Shown here in pieces: positions 15,443-24,355 of a DNA stretch of 64,000 nucleotides. Each line of letters opens with the position of its first letter. Position 1 is the stretch's first letter. This DNA is from Sinorhizobium fredii USDA 257 (GTDB lineage: Bacteria; Pseudomonadota; Alphaproteobacteria; Rhizobiales; Rhizobiaceae). A program made the translations under genes and the position numbers. Where the stretch lies: assembly GCF_000265205.3 (NCBI RefSeq), contig NC_018000.1, forward strand, positions 5,329,001-5,393,000. Reading direction: 5' to 3'. Under the pieces are notes generated by a model that saw only the letters and a program-made list of their open reading frames with translations, ran no database searches and was not told the origin of the DNA.

Positions 15443-17958
15443 TGAAACTGCCCAATCCCGATCCCCGGCCGAAAGGAGAAGTTCGCGATCTCGAGCGTAT
15501 TTGGGCAAGCCCGCGCGGCTGGCGGCTCGTGACGGCTGTCAATAACACCACCGTCGGCCTTCTTTATCTCGGTGTGGCGTTCCTCTTCTTCCTGTTGGCG
15601 GGTGTGCTGGCCATCCTCATGCGCACGCAACTGGCCGTCGGCGACAATCGGCTCATCAGTCAAGATCTCTACAATCAGATGTTTACCGTCCACGGCACGA
15701 CGATGATGTTCCTGTTTGCCGTACCGGCTGTGGAGGCGCTCGGCGTCATGCTGCTGCCACAGATGCTCGCGGCTCGCGACCTGCCGTTTCCGCGTCTCAG
15801 TGCCTTCGCCATCTGGGCCTATGTCGTCGGCGGACTGGTCTTCTTCTCGACGATCTTCTACGACCTGGCGCCCAAAGGCGGCTGGTTCATGTATCCGCCG
15901 CTGACGCTGACGGAATATTCTCCGGGCGACAACGCTGACTTCTGGCTGCTTGGCATCGGCTTCATCGAGATCTCGGCCATTGCCGGGGCAATCGAAATCG
16001 TCGTCGGCGTGCTCAGAACCCGGCCACCGGGAATGTCGCTTGCCAAGATGCCGATCTTCGCCTGGACGATGCTGATTTTCGCCAGCATGATCATGTTCGC
16101 CTTTCCCGCGGTGATCCTGGCAACAATGATGCTGGAGCTTGAGCGGGCGTTCGCCTGGCCTTTCTTCACTGCAGCGCTCGGGGGCGATCCACTCCTTTGG
16201 CAGCATCTCTTCTGGTTCTTCGGGCATCCGGAAGTCTACATCATCTTCCTTCCGGCCGCCGGCCTCGTCTCGATGATCGTACCGACCATGGCGCGCACGC
16301 CGCTCGTCGGTTACCACCTGATCGTGGTGGCACTGATCGGCGTCGGCTTTTTCAGCTTCGGGCTGTGGGTGCACCATATGTTCGCGACTGGCATTCCGGC
16401 GCTGAGCCTCGCCTTCTTCTCCGCCGCCAGCATGACGGTCGCCATACCGTCGGGGATCCAGGTGTTCGCCTGGATCGCGACAATTGCCGCCGGTCGAGAG
16501 CGGTTTCGCATCACGACCGCGTCGCTCTTCATCCTCGGCTTCCTGTTCATCTTCACATTGGGTGGCTTGACGGGCGTGATGCTGGCCATGGTGCCGTTCG
16601 ACTATCAGGTGCACGACACCTATTTCGTGGTCGCGCATTTCCATTACGTCCTGATCGGCGGGTTCGTATTCCCTCTTTTTGCCGCCTTCTACTACTGGAC
16701 ACCCTTGTTCAGCCGGCGAATGCTCTCCGAGCGGCTGGGCCGCTGGGTGTTCTGGCTGATGTTCATCGGCTTCAACATCGCCTTCCTGCCGATGCACTTG
16801 ACCGGGCTCAAGGGCATGCCGCGGCGCGTGTGGACCTATCCGGCGGATATCGGCTGGGAGACGCTGAACATCGTTTCCACAATCGGCACCTACGTCCTGG
16901 CCGCCGGAGTCGTGCTTTTCTTGATCGATCTCGTCAGCAACTTCCGCCTCGGAAAAGGTGCCGTGGAAAATCCCTGGGAGGCGGGCACGCTTGAATGGTT
17001 GCCGAACGACGTCTATTCCACCCGCAGCATACCCCACGTCACCGGTCGCGAGCCCCTCTGGGACAGGCCGAGCCTGCCTGAGGAAGTGCGCGCCGGGCAC
17101 CATTACCTGCCCAATGCCCCCACGGGCGGCCGGGAAACGATCGTGACGTCCCCGATCAATGCCCACCCGCAATATGTCATTCAGATGCCTGGACCAGGCT
17201 GGTCGCCATTTCTCGCCGCGGTCTTCACGGCAGCCTTCTTCCTGCTGCTGACGGTCAAGCTCGTGATGATCGCCATCCTCTGCGGGGTGATCGCCATCGC
17301 CTTCTGTCTCGTCTGGGCCTGGGGACTCGACCCCGGACCGTCCAAGGGCATGATAGAGGTGGCGAAGGGAATGAAGCTGCCGACCTACATGACCGGACCG
17401 TCCTCGCACTCCTGGTGGGCCATGGTCATCCTGATGTTCGTCGGGGGCTCTCTCTACTTTGCCTATGTTTTCTCCTATCTGTTCCTTTGGCTTGTCTCAC
17501 CCGATGTCTGGGCAGGATCTCCGGCACTGCCGTTCGCCTCCTGGCCGTTGACCGCCGCCGCGCTCCTGATGATCGGGGGCGGCTCGTTGTGGCTTGCCAG
17601 CCGGACATTCGAAAGGATTGCCGTATCTCGCCTGGCAACCGCAGCGGTTCTGCTGTTGTCGCTCGGGTGCCTGATGAGCGCCCTGGGGCTTGAAGTGCTG
17701 GGGCATCTGCTGAGCGGTCTGCGGCCCGGCGGCAACGCCTATGGAGCAATGGTCTATCTCGGCGCTGTCCTCTTCGGTCAACTCGCCTTCGCCTTGCTGA
17801 TCATGGGCCTGTTCACGATCGCCCGGCATCTCGCCGGCAAGCTGGACAAGGAGCGTCGGGTTACCTTCGACAACTACGTATTGTTGTATCAGTTCACCGT
17901 CACGCAGTCGCTGCTCGGACTGGCACTGATCCATGGTTTTCCGCGTCTTGTCGGGTAG
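15442..17958 (+). CDS. coxA: Cytochrome c oxidase subunit I fused to subunit III
   Basis: The protein has 838 residues. Residues about 1-545 form subunit I: heme-ligand region FTVHGTTMMFLFAVP, Cu-B and cross-linked Tyr region FGHPEVYIIFLP, HHMF, and the heme a and a3 ligand block VHDTYFVVAHFHYVL. The C-terminal part (about 590-838) is subunit III-like, with several membrane helices and the SHSWWAMVILMFVGGSLYFAY region. Such fusions are known in caa3/ba3-like oxidases of proteobacteria. It reduces oxygen to water and pumps protons. The ATG at 15442 overlaps the stop of a 26-codon frame. Confidence 0.95.
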   Translation: MKLPNPDPRPKGEVRDLERIWASPRGWRLVTAVNNTTVGLLYLGVAFLFFLLAGVLAILMRTQLAVGDNRLISQDLYNQMFTVHGTTMMFLFAVPAVEALGVMLLPQMLAARDLPFPRLSAFAIWAYVVGGLVFFSTIFYDLAPKGGWFMYPPLTLTEYSPGDNADFWLLGIGFIEISAIAGAIEIVVGVLRTRPPGMSLAKMPIFAWTMLIFASMIMFAFPAVILATMMLELERAFAWPFFTAALGGDPLLWQHLFWFFGHPEVYIIFLPAAGLVSMIVPTMARTPLVGYHLIVVALIGVGFFSFGLWVHHMFATGIPALSLAFFSAASMTVAIPSGIQVFAWIATIAAGRERFRITTASLFILGFLFIFTLGGLTGVMLAMVPFDYQVHDTYFVVAHFHYVLIGGFVFPLFAAFYYWTPLFSRRMLSERLGRWVFWLMFIGFNIAFLPMHLTGLKGMPRRVWTYPADIGWETLNIVSTIGTYVLAAGVVLFLIDLVSNFRLGKGAVENPWEAGTLEWLPNDVYSTRSIPHVTGREPLWDRPSLPEEVRAGHHYLPNAPTGGRETIVTSPINAHPQYVIQMPGPGWSPFLAAVFTAAFFLLLTVKLVMIAILCGVIAIAFCLVWAWGLDPGPSKGMIEVAKGMKLPTYMTGPSSHSWWAMVILMFVGGSLYFAYVFSYLFLWLVSPDVWAGSPALPFASWPLTAAALLMIGGGSLWLASRTFERIAVSRLATAAVLLLSLGCLMSALGLEVLGHLLSGLRPGGNAYGAMVYLGAVLFGQLAFALLIMGLFTIARHLAGKLDKERRVTFDNYVLLYQFTVTQSLLGLALIHGFPRLVG

Positions 17959-17964
17959 GGTGAG

Positions 17965-18348
17965 ATGGAACGTTCGACAAAAGACCCGCCCCTAGCCGTC
18001 GCGATACTGATCCTGCTGTTCGGCCCAATCCTATGGGCGGGTCATCTTTTCCTCGTCTATGCCTTCCAATCGGCGACATGCGCCATCTCCGGCGTCGCCG
18101 CGACAATCTCACGAGCCGCCGTCGCGGCGCCGGTGATCCTGCTGACGCTTGCTGTCGCGGCTTTCCTTGCTTTGGCGCTCTGGCGTTTCCGCTCCTTCGC
18201 ATGGCTTCTGCCCGATGAGACGCATAACCTTCGCAACCAGCGCTTTTCCACCCAGGTTGGGCGTCTGCTCATCCTTCTGTCGCTGGTCGGGGTCGTATGG
18301 ACGGGCGCCGCGGCGCTTTTTCTGGATCCATGCGGCCAAATCAGGTGA
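17965..18348 (+). CDS. Small four-helix membrane protein of the oxidase cluster
   Basis: The product has 127 residues with three to four hydrophobic segments (LAVAILILLFGPILWAGHLF, then PVILLTLAVAAFLALALW, and LILLSLVGVVWTGAAALFL). The first helix, with GPILWAGHLF, resembles the start of transporter or oxidase accessory proteins seen in alpha-proteobacterial caa3 clusters. It starts 7 bases after coxA and is probably co-transcribed. It may be a fourth subunit or an assembly protein; no catalytic motif is visible. Confidence 0.6.
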   Translation: MERSTKDPPLAVAILILLFGPILWAGHLFLVYAFQSATCAISGVAATISRAAVAAPVILLTLAVAAFLALALWRFRSFAWLLPDETHNLRNQRFSTQVGRLLILLSLVGVVWTGAAALFLDPCGQIR

Positions 18349-18431
18349 CGGGTATCGGCTTCTGATTTGTGACCTGCAACTTGGAACAGATCGCCGCTCA
18401 CGACGTTGTGCTCCGCCCGTGGAGACGTGCA

Positions 18432-19820
18432 ATGTGGGCTTTTAGGGCGGCGATCCTATTCGTGGCGGCCATCTTCGTGGCCGCGGTTGCTTTCTTCGTC
18501 TTTGCATGGCGCTCCGAGATTCCGGAGGAGGAGGTGGCCGCCGAGGCAAGCTTCTCTCCAGAGCTCGTTGCCAAGGGCGCGCAGCTGGCGGCGCTTGGCA
18601 ACTGCATCGCCTGCCACACGGTTCCCGGTAAACCCGCTTTCACCGGTGGACTGGCGTTGCCGACGCCCTTCGGCACGATCCATTCCACCAACATCACCCC
18701 CGATCGTGAGACCGGCATCGGCGGCTGGAGCGAGGCAGCCTTTGAACGCGCGATGAGGGACGGCGTCGACCGGGAAGGCAACCATCTCTACCCAGCGTTT
18801 CCCTACGACCACTTCACGCGGGTCTCGGCGGAGGATACGCACGCCCTCTACGCTTTCCTGATGACGCGTGTCGCAGTGAGGGCCGAAGCCCCGAAAAATG
18901 ATCTTCCGTTTCCTCTGAAGTTCCGCCCCTTGCTTGCCGGGTGGAAGCTGCTGTTCTTCGACAGGGGAGAACTGGAACCGGATAGCGCCCAGAGCGAGGC
19001 CTGGAACCGCGGACGCTATCTCGCCGAAGGGCTCGGCCACTGCGGTGCTTGCCACACGCCCCGCAATGCATTCGGTGCCGAATATCCCGACCGGCACTTC
19101 GGCGGCGGCGAGGCAGAGGGCTGGCAGGCTTACGCGATCAACCGGGAGTCCAAGGCACCGATCCCATGGGACGAGCAGAGCCTCGCCTTCTATCTACGCA
19201 ATGGCTGGCATGAATTCCACGGCGTTTCGCGCGGGCCGATGGCGGAGGTCACCGGCAATCTCTCCCTCCTGCCCGATAGCGACATCGCGGCGATCGCCAC
19301 TTATGTCACATCGATCACCGATGATCCCACGCCTGAGCGTAGCGAGAGAGCGGCGCGGTTGCGCGAGCAGTTCGAAGGGGATCGCTTGGAGCAGATCGCT
19401 GACAGCCAGAGTTCTGCGGTCAGTACCGCAGGCGGTGGTTCCGGCGAGGCGATCTACCTTGCCGCCTGTGCAAGCTGCCACGAAGGACGGCGGCGCCAAC
19501 CCTTCGGCGGCCTGAACTTCGAGCTCAGCACCGCCGTCAATGCCCCGAACCCGCAAAACATCGTCAACGTCGTCCTTTTTGGTCTTCCGCCGGCGGACGG
19601 AGAGGCAAGCGCGGTGATGCCGGCCTTCCGCCACTTGCTGAATGACCAACAGGTGACCGACGTTCTCGCTTACATGCGCGAGCGGTTCTCCGAAGAGCCG
19701 CCATGGAGCGGGCTCGGAGAGCAGGTCGCGAATACCCGCTCCGGCGCCTACAAGGTCACGGTCCGGCCGTCGGATGGCATTGAAAGGGCGCCGCACAATG
19801 TCGGCGCCGAGGAGGAATGA
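18432..19820 (+). CDS. Triheme cytochrome c, alcohol/aldehyde dehydrogenase subunit type
   Basis: The protein has 462 residues. After an N-terminal membrane anchor (about residues 5-25) it carries three heme motifs: CIACH, CGACH and CASCH. The architecture and the block FGTIHSTNITPDRETGIGGW match the cytochrome subunits (AdhB-like) of periplasmic alcohol and aldehyde dehydrogenases. The ATG at 18432 has GGAGA upstream; an upstream GTG at 18369 is also in frame. The next gene starts within a few bases of its stop, so it is likely the electron acceptor of the IorAB-like molybdenum enzyme and would pass electrons to the caa3 oxidase. Confidence 0.9.
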   Translation: MWAFRAAILFVAAIFVAAVAFFVFAWRSEIPEEEVAAEASFSPELVAKGAQLAALGNCIACHTVPGKPAFTGGLALPTPFGTIHSTNITPDRETGIGGWSEAAFERAMRDGVDREGNHLYPAFPYDHFTRVSAEDTHALYAFLMTRVAVRAEAPKNDLPFPLKFRPLLAGWKLLFFDRGELEPDSAQSEAWNRGRYLAEGLGHCGACHTPRNAFGAEYPDRHFGGGEAEGWQAYAINRESKAPIPWDEQSLAFYLRNGWHEFHGVSRGPMAEVTGNLSLLPDSDIAAIATYVTSITDDPTPERSERAARLREQFEGDRLEQIADSQSSAVSTAGGGSGEAIYLAACASCHEGRRRQPFGGLNFELSTAVNAPNPQNIVNVVLFGLPPADGEASAVMPAFRHLLNDQQVTDVLAYMRERFSEEPPWSGLGEQVANTRSGAYKVTVRPSDGIERAPHNVGAEEE

Positions 19821-19822
19821 CG

Positions 19823-20320
19823 ATGGTATCGCTGACAGTCAACGGCAACCAGCATCAGCTCGACGTCGATCCGGCGACGCCCCTGCTCTACGTCCTGCGC
19901 GACGATCTCGCTTTGAACGGCGCCAAATACGGCTGCGGACTCGGCCAGTGCGGTTCCTGCACCGTGGTGGTTGATGGCGAGGCGGTGCTCTCGTGCATGG
20001 TGCCGGTCATGCTTCTGGAGGGGCGCGAAATCACCACGATCGAGGGTTTGGGCACGATCGAAAAGCCAGGACCGTTGCAGCAGGCGTTTATTGAACTGCA
20101 GGCGGCGCAGTGCGGCTACTGCATTCCCGGCATGATGATGAGCGCACATGCGCTTTTGCGCCGCAGCGCTCGGCCAAGCGAAGAGGAACTTCGCGAGGCA
20201 TTGGCGACGAATCTCTGTCGCTGCGGCACGCATATGCGGATTCTGGCGGCGATCCGCCGGGCCGGCGAATTGATGCAAGCCGCCTCGTTGCCTGGTGCCG
20301 ATGAAGGGAGGACCGGCTGA
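19823..20320 (+). CDS. 2Fe-2S small subunit of a molybdenum hydroxylase (IorA-like)
   Basis: The product has 165 residues and binds two 2Fe-2S clusters. The first plant-type cluster is marked by CGLGQCGSCTVVVDG and a later Cys (VLSC), the second by AQCGYCIPGMMM and LCRCGTH. There is no signal peptide of its own. It would be exported with the large subunit, which carries a Tat signal. I chose the ATG at 19823 because GGAGG lies seven bases upstream. The closest families are isoquinoline 1-oxidoreductase alpha and aldehyde dehydrogenase small subunits. The substrate is not known. Confidence 0.9.
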   Translation: MVSLTVNGNQHQLDVDPATPLLYVLRDDLALNGAKYGCGLGQCGSCTVVVDGEAVLSCMVPVMLLEGREITTIEGLGTIEKPGPLQQAFIELQAAQCGYCIPGMMMSAHALLRRSARPSEEELREALATNLCRCGTHMRILAAIRRAGELMQAASLPGADEGRTG

Positions 20321-22560
20321 TGGACATTCTTCAGGAAGAGATCACCCGCCGCAGCGTCGTCGTCGGCACCGGCGCCCTCGTCGTCAGTTTTTCGCTTGGC
20401 CGAGCCTTTGCCCAGGAGCCGCCGGCGACCACCACGCCGACGCCGCCCGTGTCCCTGCCGGGCAGTCTTGACGACGATCGCTTCCTCGATTCCTGGATCC
20501 GGATCGATGCCGCCAATTCGGTCACCGTCTTCACCGGCAAAGCCGAGCTAGGCCAGGGTATCCGTACGGCCCTGCTGCAGGTTGCTGCCGAGGAACTCGA
20601 GGTCGATCCCGCGGAAATCCAGCTTGTCACGGCGGATACCGGGCGTACGCCGAACGAAGGCTTCACCGCCGGCAGTCAATCGATGCAGAACAGCGGCACT
20701 GCCATCCGAAACGCTGCCGCACAGGTAAGGGCACTTCTCCTGGCGGAAGCCGCCAAACGCTTTGGCGTGGCGGCGACCGAGCTCAAGGCGGAAAACAAAT
20801 CCGTCCTGGCGAGGGACGGAAGAAGCGTGAGCTACGGCGAACTTGTTTCCGGACAAATACTGCACGTCGAGGCCCAGCCGCAATCGACCTTCAAGCAGCC
20901 CGGCACCTTCCGGGTCATAGGCAAGTCGCTACCTCGCGTCGATATCCCGGCCAAGGTGACGGGCCAGCCGGCCTATGTCCATGATCTGCGCCTCGATGGC
21001 ATGCTGCATGCGCGCGTCGTGCGCCCGCCGAGCCCGGCGGCCGAGCTTACGAAATTTGATAGTGGCGGCGTCGAGGCGATGCCGGGCGTCGTCTCCGTCG
21101 TGCGCGACGGCAGCTTCCTCGCCGTGGTCGCGGAGAAAGAATTTCAGGCGGTCAATGCCATGCGGACTCTGGCTGCGGCCGCGAAATGGCAGGAACAGGA
21201 GACGCTTCCCGACCAGGTAGATCTGCCGGCGGAGCTGCAAAAGCTGGAGCGCGAAGTCGGTACGGTGGCTGAGGCGGGCATGCTCTCGTCCGGCGGCAAG
21301 GTTTTCGAGGCGACCTACACGCGCCCTTATCAGATCCATGGATCGATCGGCCCATCCTGCGCCGTCGCATTGATGAAGGAAGACGGGGCGTTGGACGTCT
21401 GGTCGCATACGCAAGGCGTTTTTCCCGATCGCGCCGCGATCGCGGAGATGCTGGCCATGCCGGAGGACAAGGTGCGCGTCGTCCACATGGAAGGATCGGG
21501 GTGCTATGGCCACAATGGTGCCGACGACGCGGCTGCGGACGCCGCGCTGATCGCCACCAAGCTTCCGGGCAAGCCTGTCCGGGTTCAGTGGATGCGCGAG
21601 CAGGAGCATAGCTGGGAGCCATACGGTCCCGCGATGCTCATGAAAGTCAGCGCAACACTCGACGCTCAAGGCAAGATCACCAGTTGGGCCTATGATCTTT
21701 GGAGCAATACCCACTCGACCCGCCCGGGCGGAGCTGGTGCGCTTCTGGCCGGGCGCCACAAGGCTCAAGCCTTCCAGCCGAAACCCGCCAGGCTCAGCAT
21801 CAGCCCGTCCGGCAACGGCGACCGGAATGCCAATCCGCTCTACGTGACCCCGAACAAGCGGGTACTCTGGCATTTCCTGCCCGACATGCCGCTGCGTGTC
21901 TCAGCGCTGCGCGCGCTCGGGGCCTACGCCAACGTCTTCGCGATCGAGAGCACGATCGATGAACTGGCTCTGATGGCCGAAGCCGATCCGGTCGAATTTA
22001 GGCTGCGCCACATGGAGGATCCGAGGGCCAGGGCTGTCATTGAGCTGGCTGCCGAGCGCTTCGGCTGGAACGATGCGCAAATGCCGCGGAATCATGGCCG
22101 CGGCTTCGGCTTCGCTCGTTACAAGAATCTTGCCGCCTACCTGGCGGTTGCGATGGAGGTGGAAGTCGCGCCGGAAACTGGCCGTGTTCGCGTGGTGCGC
22201 GCCGTTTCCGCCATCGATGGCGGCGAGGTCGTCAACCCGGAAGGAATTCGCAATCAGACGGAAGGCGGCATCCTGCAATCGATTAGCTGGACGCTCTACG
22301 AGGCCGTGACCTTTGACAGGACAAGGATCACCAGCACCGATTGGTCGAGCTATCCGATCCTGCGTTTCGCAAGTGTGCCGGACAGTATCGAGGTGCATAT
22401 CGTCGAGCGGCCCGGAGAACCGTTCCTCGGCACGGGAGAGGCAGCCCAGGGGCCTGCAGCCGCGGCCGTGGCCAACGCGATCAGAAATGCCACCGGCAAG
22501 CGTTTTTATGATCTGCCGTTTACCAGAGACCGTATTCGAGACGCCGTCGGAGGCGTCTGA
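20320..22560 (+). CDS. Molybdopterin-binding large subunit, xanthine oxidase family (IorB-like)
   Basis: The protein has 746 residues and begins with a Tat signal (TRRSVVVGTGALVV, ending AFAQ). Family motifs are seen: GKAELGQGIRTALLQVAAEEL, the second molybdopterin domain, and near the C-terminus EPFLGTGEAAQGPAAAAVANA, which holds the catalytic Glu. The short form without an FAD subunit is the isoquinoline 1-oxidoreductase beta type, in which electrons pass through the 2Fe-2S subunit to a cytochrome. It overlaps the small subunit by one base. The substrate is unknown; aldehydes or N-heterocycles are the typical range. Confidence 0.9.
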   Translation: MDILQEEITRRSVVVGTGALVVSFSLGRAFAQEPPATTTPTPPVSLPGSLDDDRFLDSWIRIDAANSVTVFTGKAELGQGIRTALLQVAAEELEVDPAEIQLVTADTGRTPNEGFTAGSQSMQNSGTAIRNAAAQVRALLLAEAAKRFGVAATELKAENKSVLARDGRSVSYGELVSGQILHVEAQPQSTFKQPGTFRVIGKSLPRVDIPAKVTGQPAYVHDLRLDGMLHARVVRPPSPAAELTKFDSGGVEAMPGVVSVVRDGSFLAVVAEKEFQAVNAMRTLAAAAKWQEQETLPDQVDLPAELQKLEREVGTVAEAGMLSSGGKVFEATYTRPYQIHGSIGPSCAVALMKEDGALDVWSHTQGVFPDRAAIAEMLAMPEDKVRVVHMEGSGCYGHNGADDAAADAALIATKLPGKPVRVQWMREQEHSWEPYGPAMLMKVSATLDAQGKITSWAYDLWSNTHSTRPGGAGALLAGRHKAQAFQPKPARLSISPSGNGDRNANPLYVTPNKRVLWHFLPDMPLRVSALRALGAYANVFAIESTIDELALMAEADPVEFRLRHMEDPRARAVIELAAERFGWNDAQMPRNHGRGFGFARYKNLAAYLAVAMEVEVAPETGRVRVVRAVSAIDGGEVVNPEGIRNQTEGGILQSISWTLYEAVTFDRTRITSTDWSSYPILRFASVPDSIEVHIVERPGEPFLGTGEAAQGPAAAAVANAIRNATGKRFYDLPFTRDRIRDAVGGV

Positions 22561-22756
22561 GGTTCGAAAGCGCCTCCGGGCGCACTGTTGGATGTTCGGC
22601 TCCATAGATAAGGCTTATCGATCAGCGCCCACTGTTCACCTCTATCCGGCGCCCTAGCTGAACCCAACGCATGGTGGAACGTTCCCGCCGCTCCGCAGTT
22701 TGGCGTTCGCGGATTGTTGGACAGCCGCGCCGTCCTAGACCTTTCATCATCAAGAC

Positions 22757-23404
22757 ATGGAGCTGGATATGCAAAGTCCTGGCGCACTCGAAATCTCGCG
22801 GCGCGACCTGCTCGTCGCCTCGGCCGCTACCGTCACAGTGGCGAGCGCACCCTCGCTCAGCCACGCGCAGACGAATCCCCCCGCCGCATCACAGAGCACG
22901 AGAGTCTCTTTCACGGTAAATGGCGAGCGGCGCGAGTTTGAGCTCGACAACCGGACGACGCTTCTCGACGCGTTGCGCGAACATCTGCATCTGACGGGCA
23001 CGAAGAAGGGGTGCGACCACGGCCAATGCGGCGCCTGCACCGTTCTCATCGACGGACGCCGAGTCAATTCATGCCTGACCCTCGCGGCCATGCATGAGGG
23101 CGATACCATCACCACCATCGAAGGACTCGGGCAGCCCGACAACCTCCATCCGATGCAGGCCGCCTTCGTCAAGCATGACGGTTTTCAGTGCGGCTACTGT
23201 ACGCCGGGCCAGATCTGTTCCTCCATCGCCATGCTCGAGGAGATCAAGGCCAATATTCCGAGCCATGCAACGAGCGACCTGACGGCGCCGGCCGAGATCA
23301 CGCCCGCCGAAATCCGCGAACGGATGAGCGGCAATATCTGTCGTTGCGGCGCCTATTCGAACATCGTTGAAGCCATCACCGAAGTTGCGGGGAGGAAGGC
23401 ATGA
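22757..23404 (+). CDS. paoA: Aldehyde oxidoreductase 2Fe-2S subunit (PaoA-like)
   Basis: The protein has 215 residues. A Tat signal ([15 protein letters not shown], then SLSHAQ) indicates periplasmic export of the complex. The two 2Fe-2S clusters are marked by [15 protein letters not shown] and a following Cys, and by [12 protein letters not shown] with NICRCGAY. It has the length and layout of Escherichia coli PaoA (YagT). The next gene overlaps by 4 bases. The start could be ATG 22757 or ATG 22769. Confidence 0.9.
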   Translation: MELDMQSPGALEISRRDLLVASAATVTVASAPSLSHAQTNPPAASQSTRVSFTVNGERREFELDNRTTLLDALREHLHLTGTKKGCDHGQCGACTVLIDGRRVNSCLTLAAMHEGDTITTIEGLGQPDNLHPMQAAFVKHDGFQCGYCTPGQICSSIAMLEEIKANIPSHATSDLTAPAEITPAEIRERMSGNICRCGAYSNIVEAITEVAGRKA

Positions 23405-24351
23405 GGGCTTTCAGCTACGAGCGCGCCTCGTCGATCGAGACGGCGGCAAAGGTGGCGGCCAGCAAGGACAGCGCGAAGTTCATCGCCGGCGGCACCAATC
23501 TCCTGGACCTGATGAAGCTCGAAATCGAGACGCCGACCCATCTGATTGACGTCAACGGGCTCGGATTGGACAGGATCGAGCCGACGCCGGATGGCGGCCT
23601 GCGCATTGGCGCCCTCGTCCGCAACACGGATCTTGCGGCCGACGAACGTATTCGCAAAGACTACGGGCTTCTGTCACGGGCTCTCCTCGCCGGGGCGTCG
23701 GGCCAGTTGCGCAACCGGGCGACGACGGCGGGCAACCTGCTTCAGCGTACCCGCTGTCCGTACTTCTACGATACCAACCAGCCCTGCAACAAACGGCAGC
23801 CCGGCGGCGGCTGCGCGGCGCTTGCCGGCTTCAGCCGCCAGCTTGCGGTCGTTGGCGTCAGCGATGCCTGCATCGCCAGTCACCCAAGCGACATGGCCGT
23901 CGCCATGCGCGCACTCGACGCCCTCGTGGAGACCGCCCGTCCCGACGGGACGACGCGCAGCATCCCGCTTGCAGATCTCCATCGCCTTCCCGGAGACACA
24001 CCGCATATCGAGCATATCCTCGACCGGGGGGAACTGATCACGGCTGTCGTCCTGCCAAAGCCCGTGGGCGGCGAGCAGATCTACCGCAAAGTTCGCGACC
24101 GCGCTTCCTACGCCTTCGCGCTCGTCTCCATCGGCGCCATCGTGCAACCGGACGGGACCGGCCGCGTCGCGGTCGGCGGCATCGCGCCCAAGCCCTGGCG
24201 CGACGAAACTGCCGAAGGAGAGCTTCCGAACGGAGCGAAGGCGGTCACCGCCAAGCTTCTCGCCAACGCCCGTCCGACGGAACAGAACGCCTTCAAGCTC
24301 ACGCTCGTCGAACGCACGCTGAGTGCGGTACTCGCCGAGGCAAGGGGGTAA
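23401..24351 (+). CDS. paoB: Aldehyde oxidoreductase FAD-binding subunit (PaoB-like)
   Basis: The product has 316 residues. The FAD-binding motif is [15 protein letters not shown]. The central segment has Cys residues in [20 protein letters not shown] and [11 protein letters not shown], matching the extra 4Fe-4S cluster described in PaoB. It bridges the 2Fe-2S subunit and an electron acceptor. The ATGA overlap with paoA and the 4-base gap to paoC show a tight operon. Confidence 0.92.
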   Translation: MRAFSYERASSIETAAKVAASKDSAKFIAGGTNLLDLMKLEIETPTHLIDVNGLGLDRIEPTPDGGLRIGALVRNTDLAADERIRKDYGLLSRALLAGASGQLRNRATTAGNLLQRTRCPYFYDTNQPCNKRQPGGGCAALAGFSRQLAVVGVSDACIASHPSDMAVAMRALDALVETARPDGTTRSIPLADLHRLPGDTPHIEHILDRGELITAVVLPKPVGGEQIYRKVRDRASYAFALVSIGAIVQPDGTGRVAVGGIAPKPWRDETAEGELPNGAKAVTAKLLANARPTEQNAFKLTLVERTLSAVLAEARG

Positions 24352-24355
24352 GACA

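Noticed and set aside
15304..17409. A 701-codon reverse frame opposite coxA
   Set aside because: It is rich in His, Asp and Arg as expected from reading the complement of membrane-protein codons, and has no domain.
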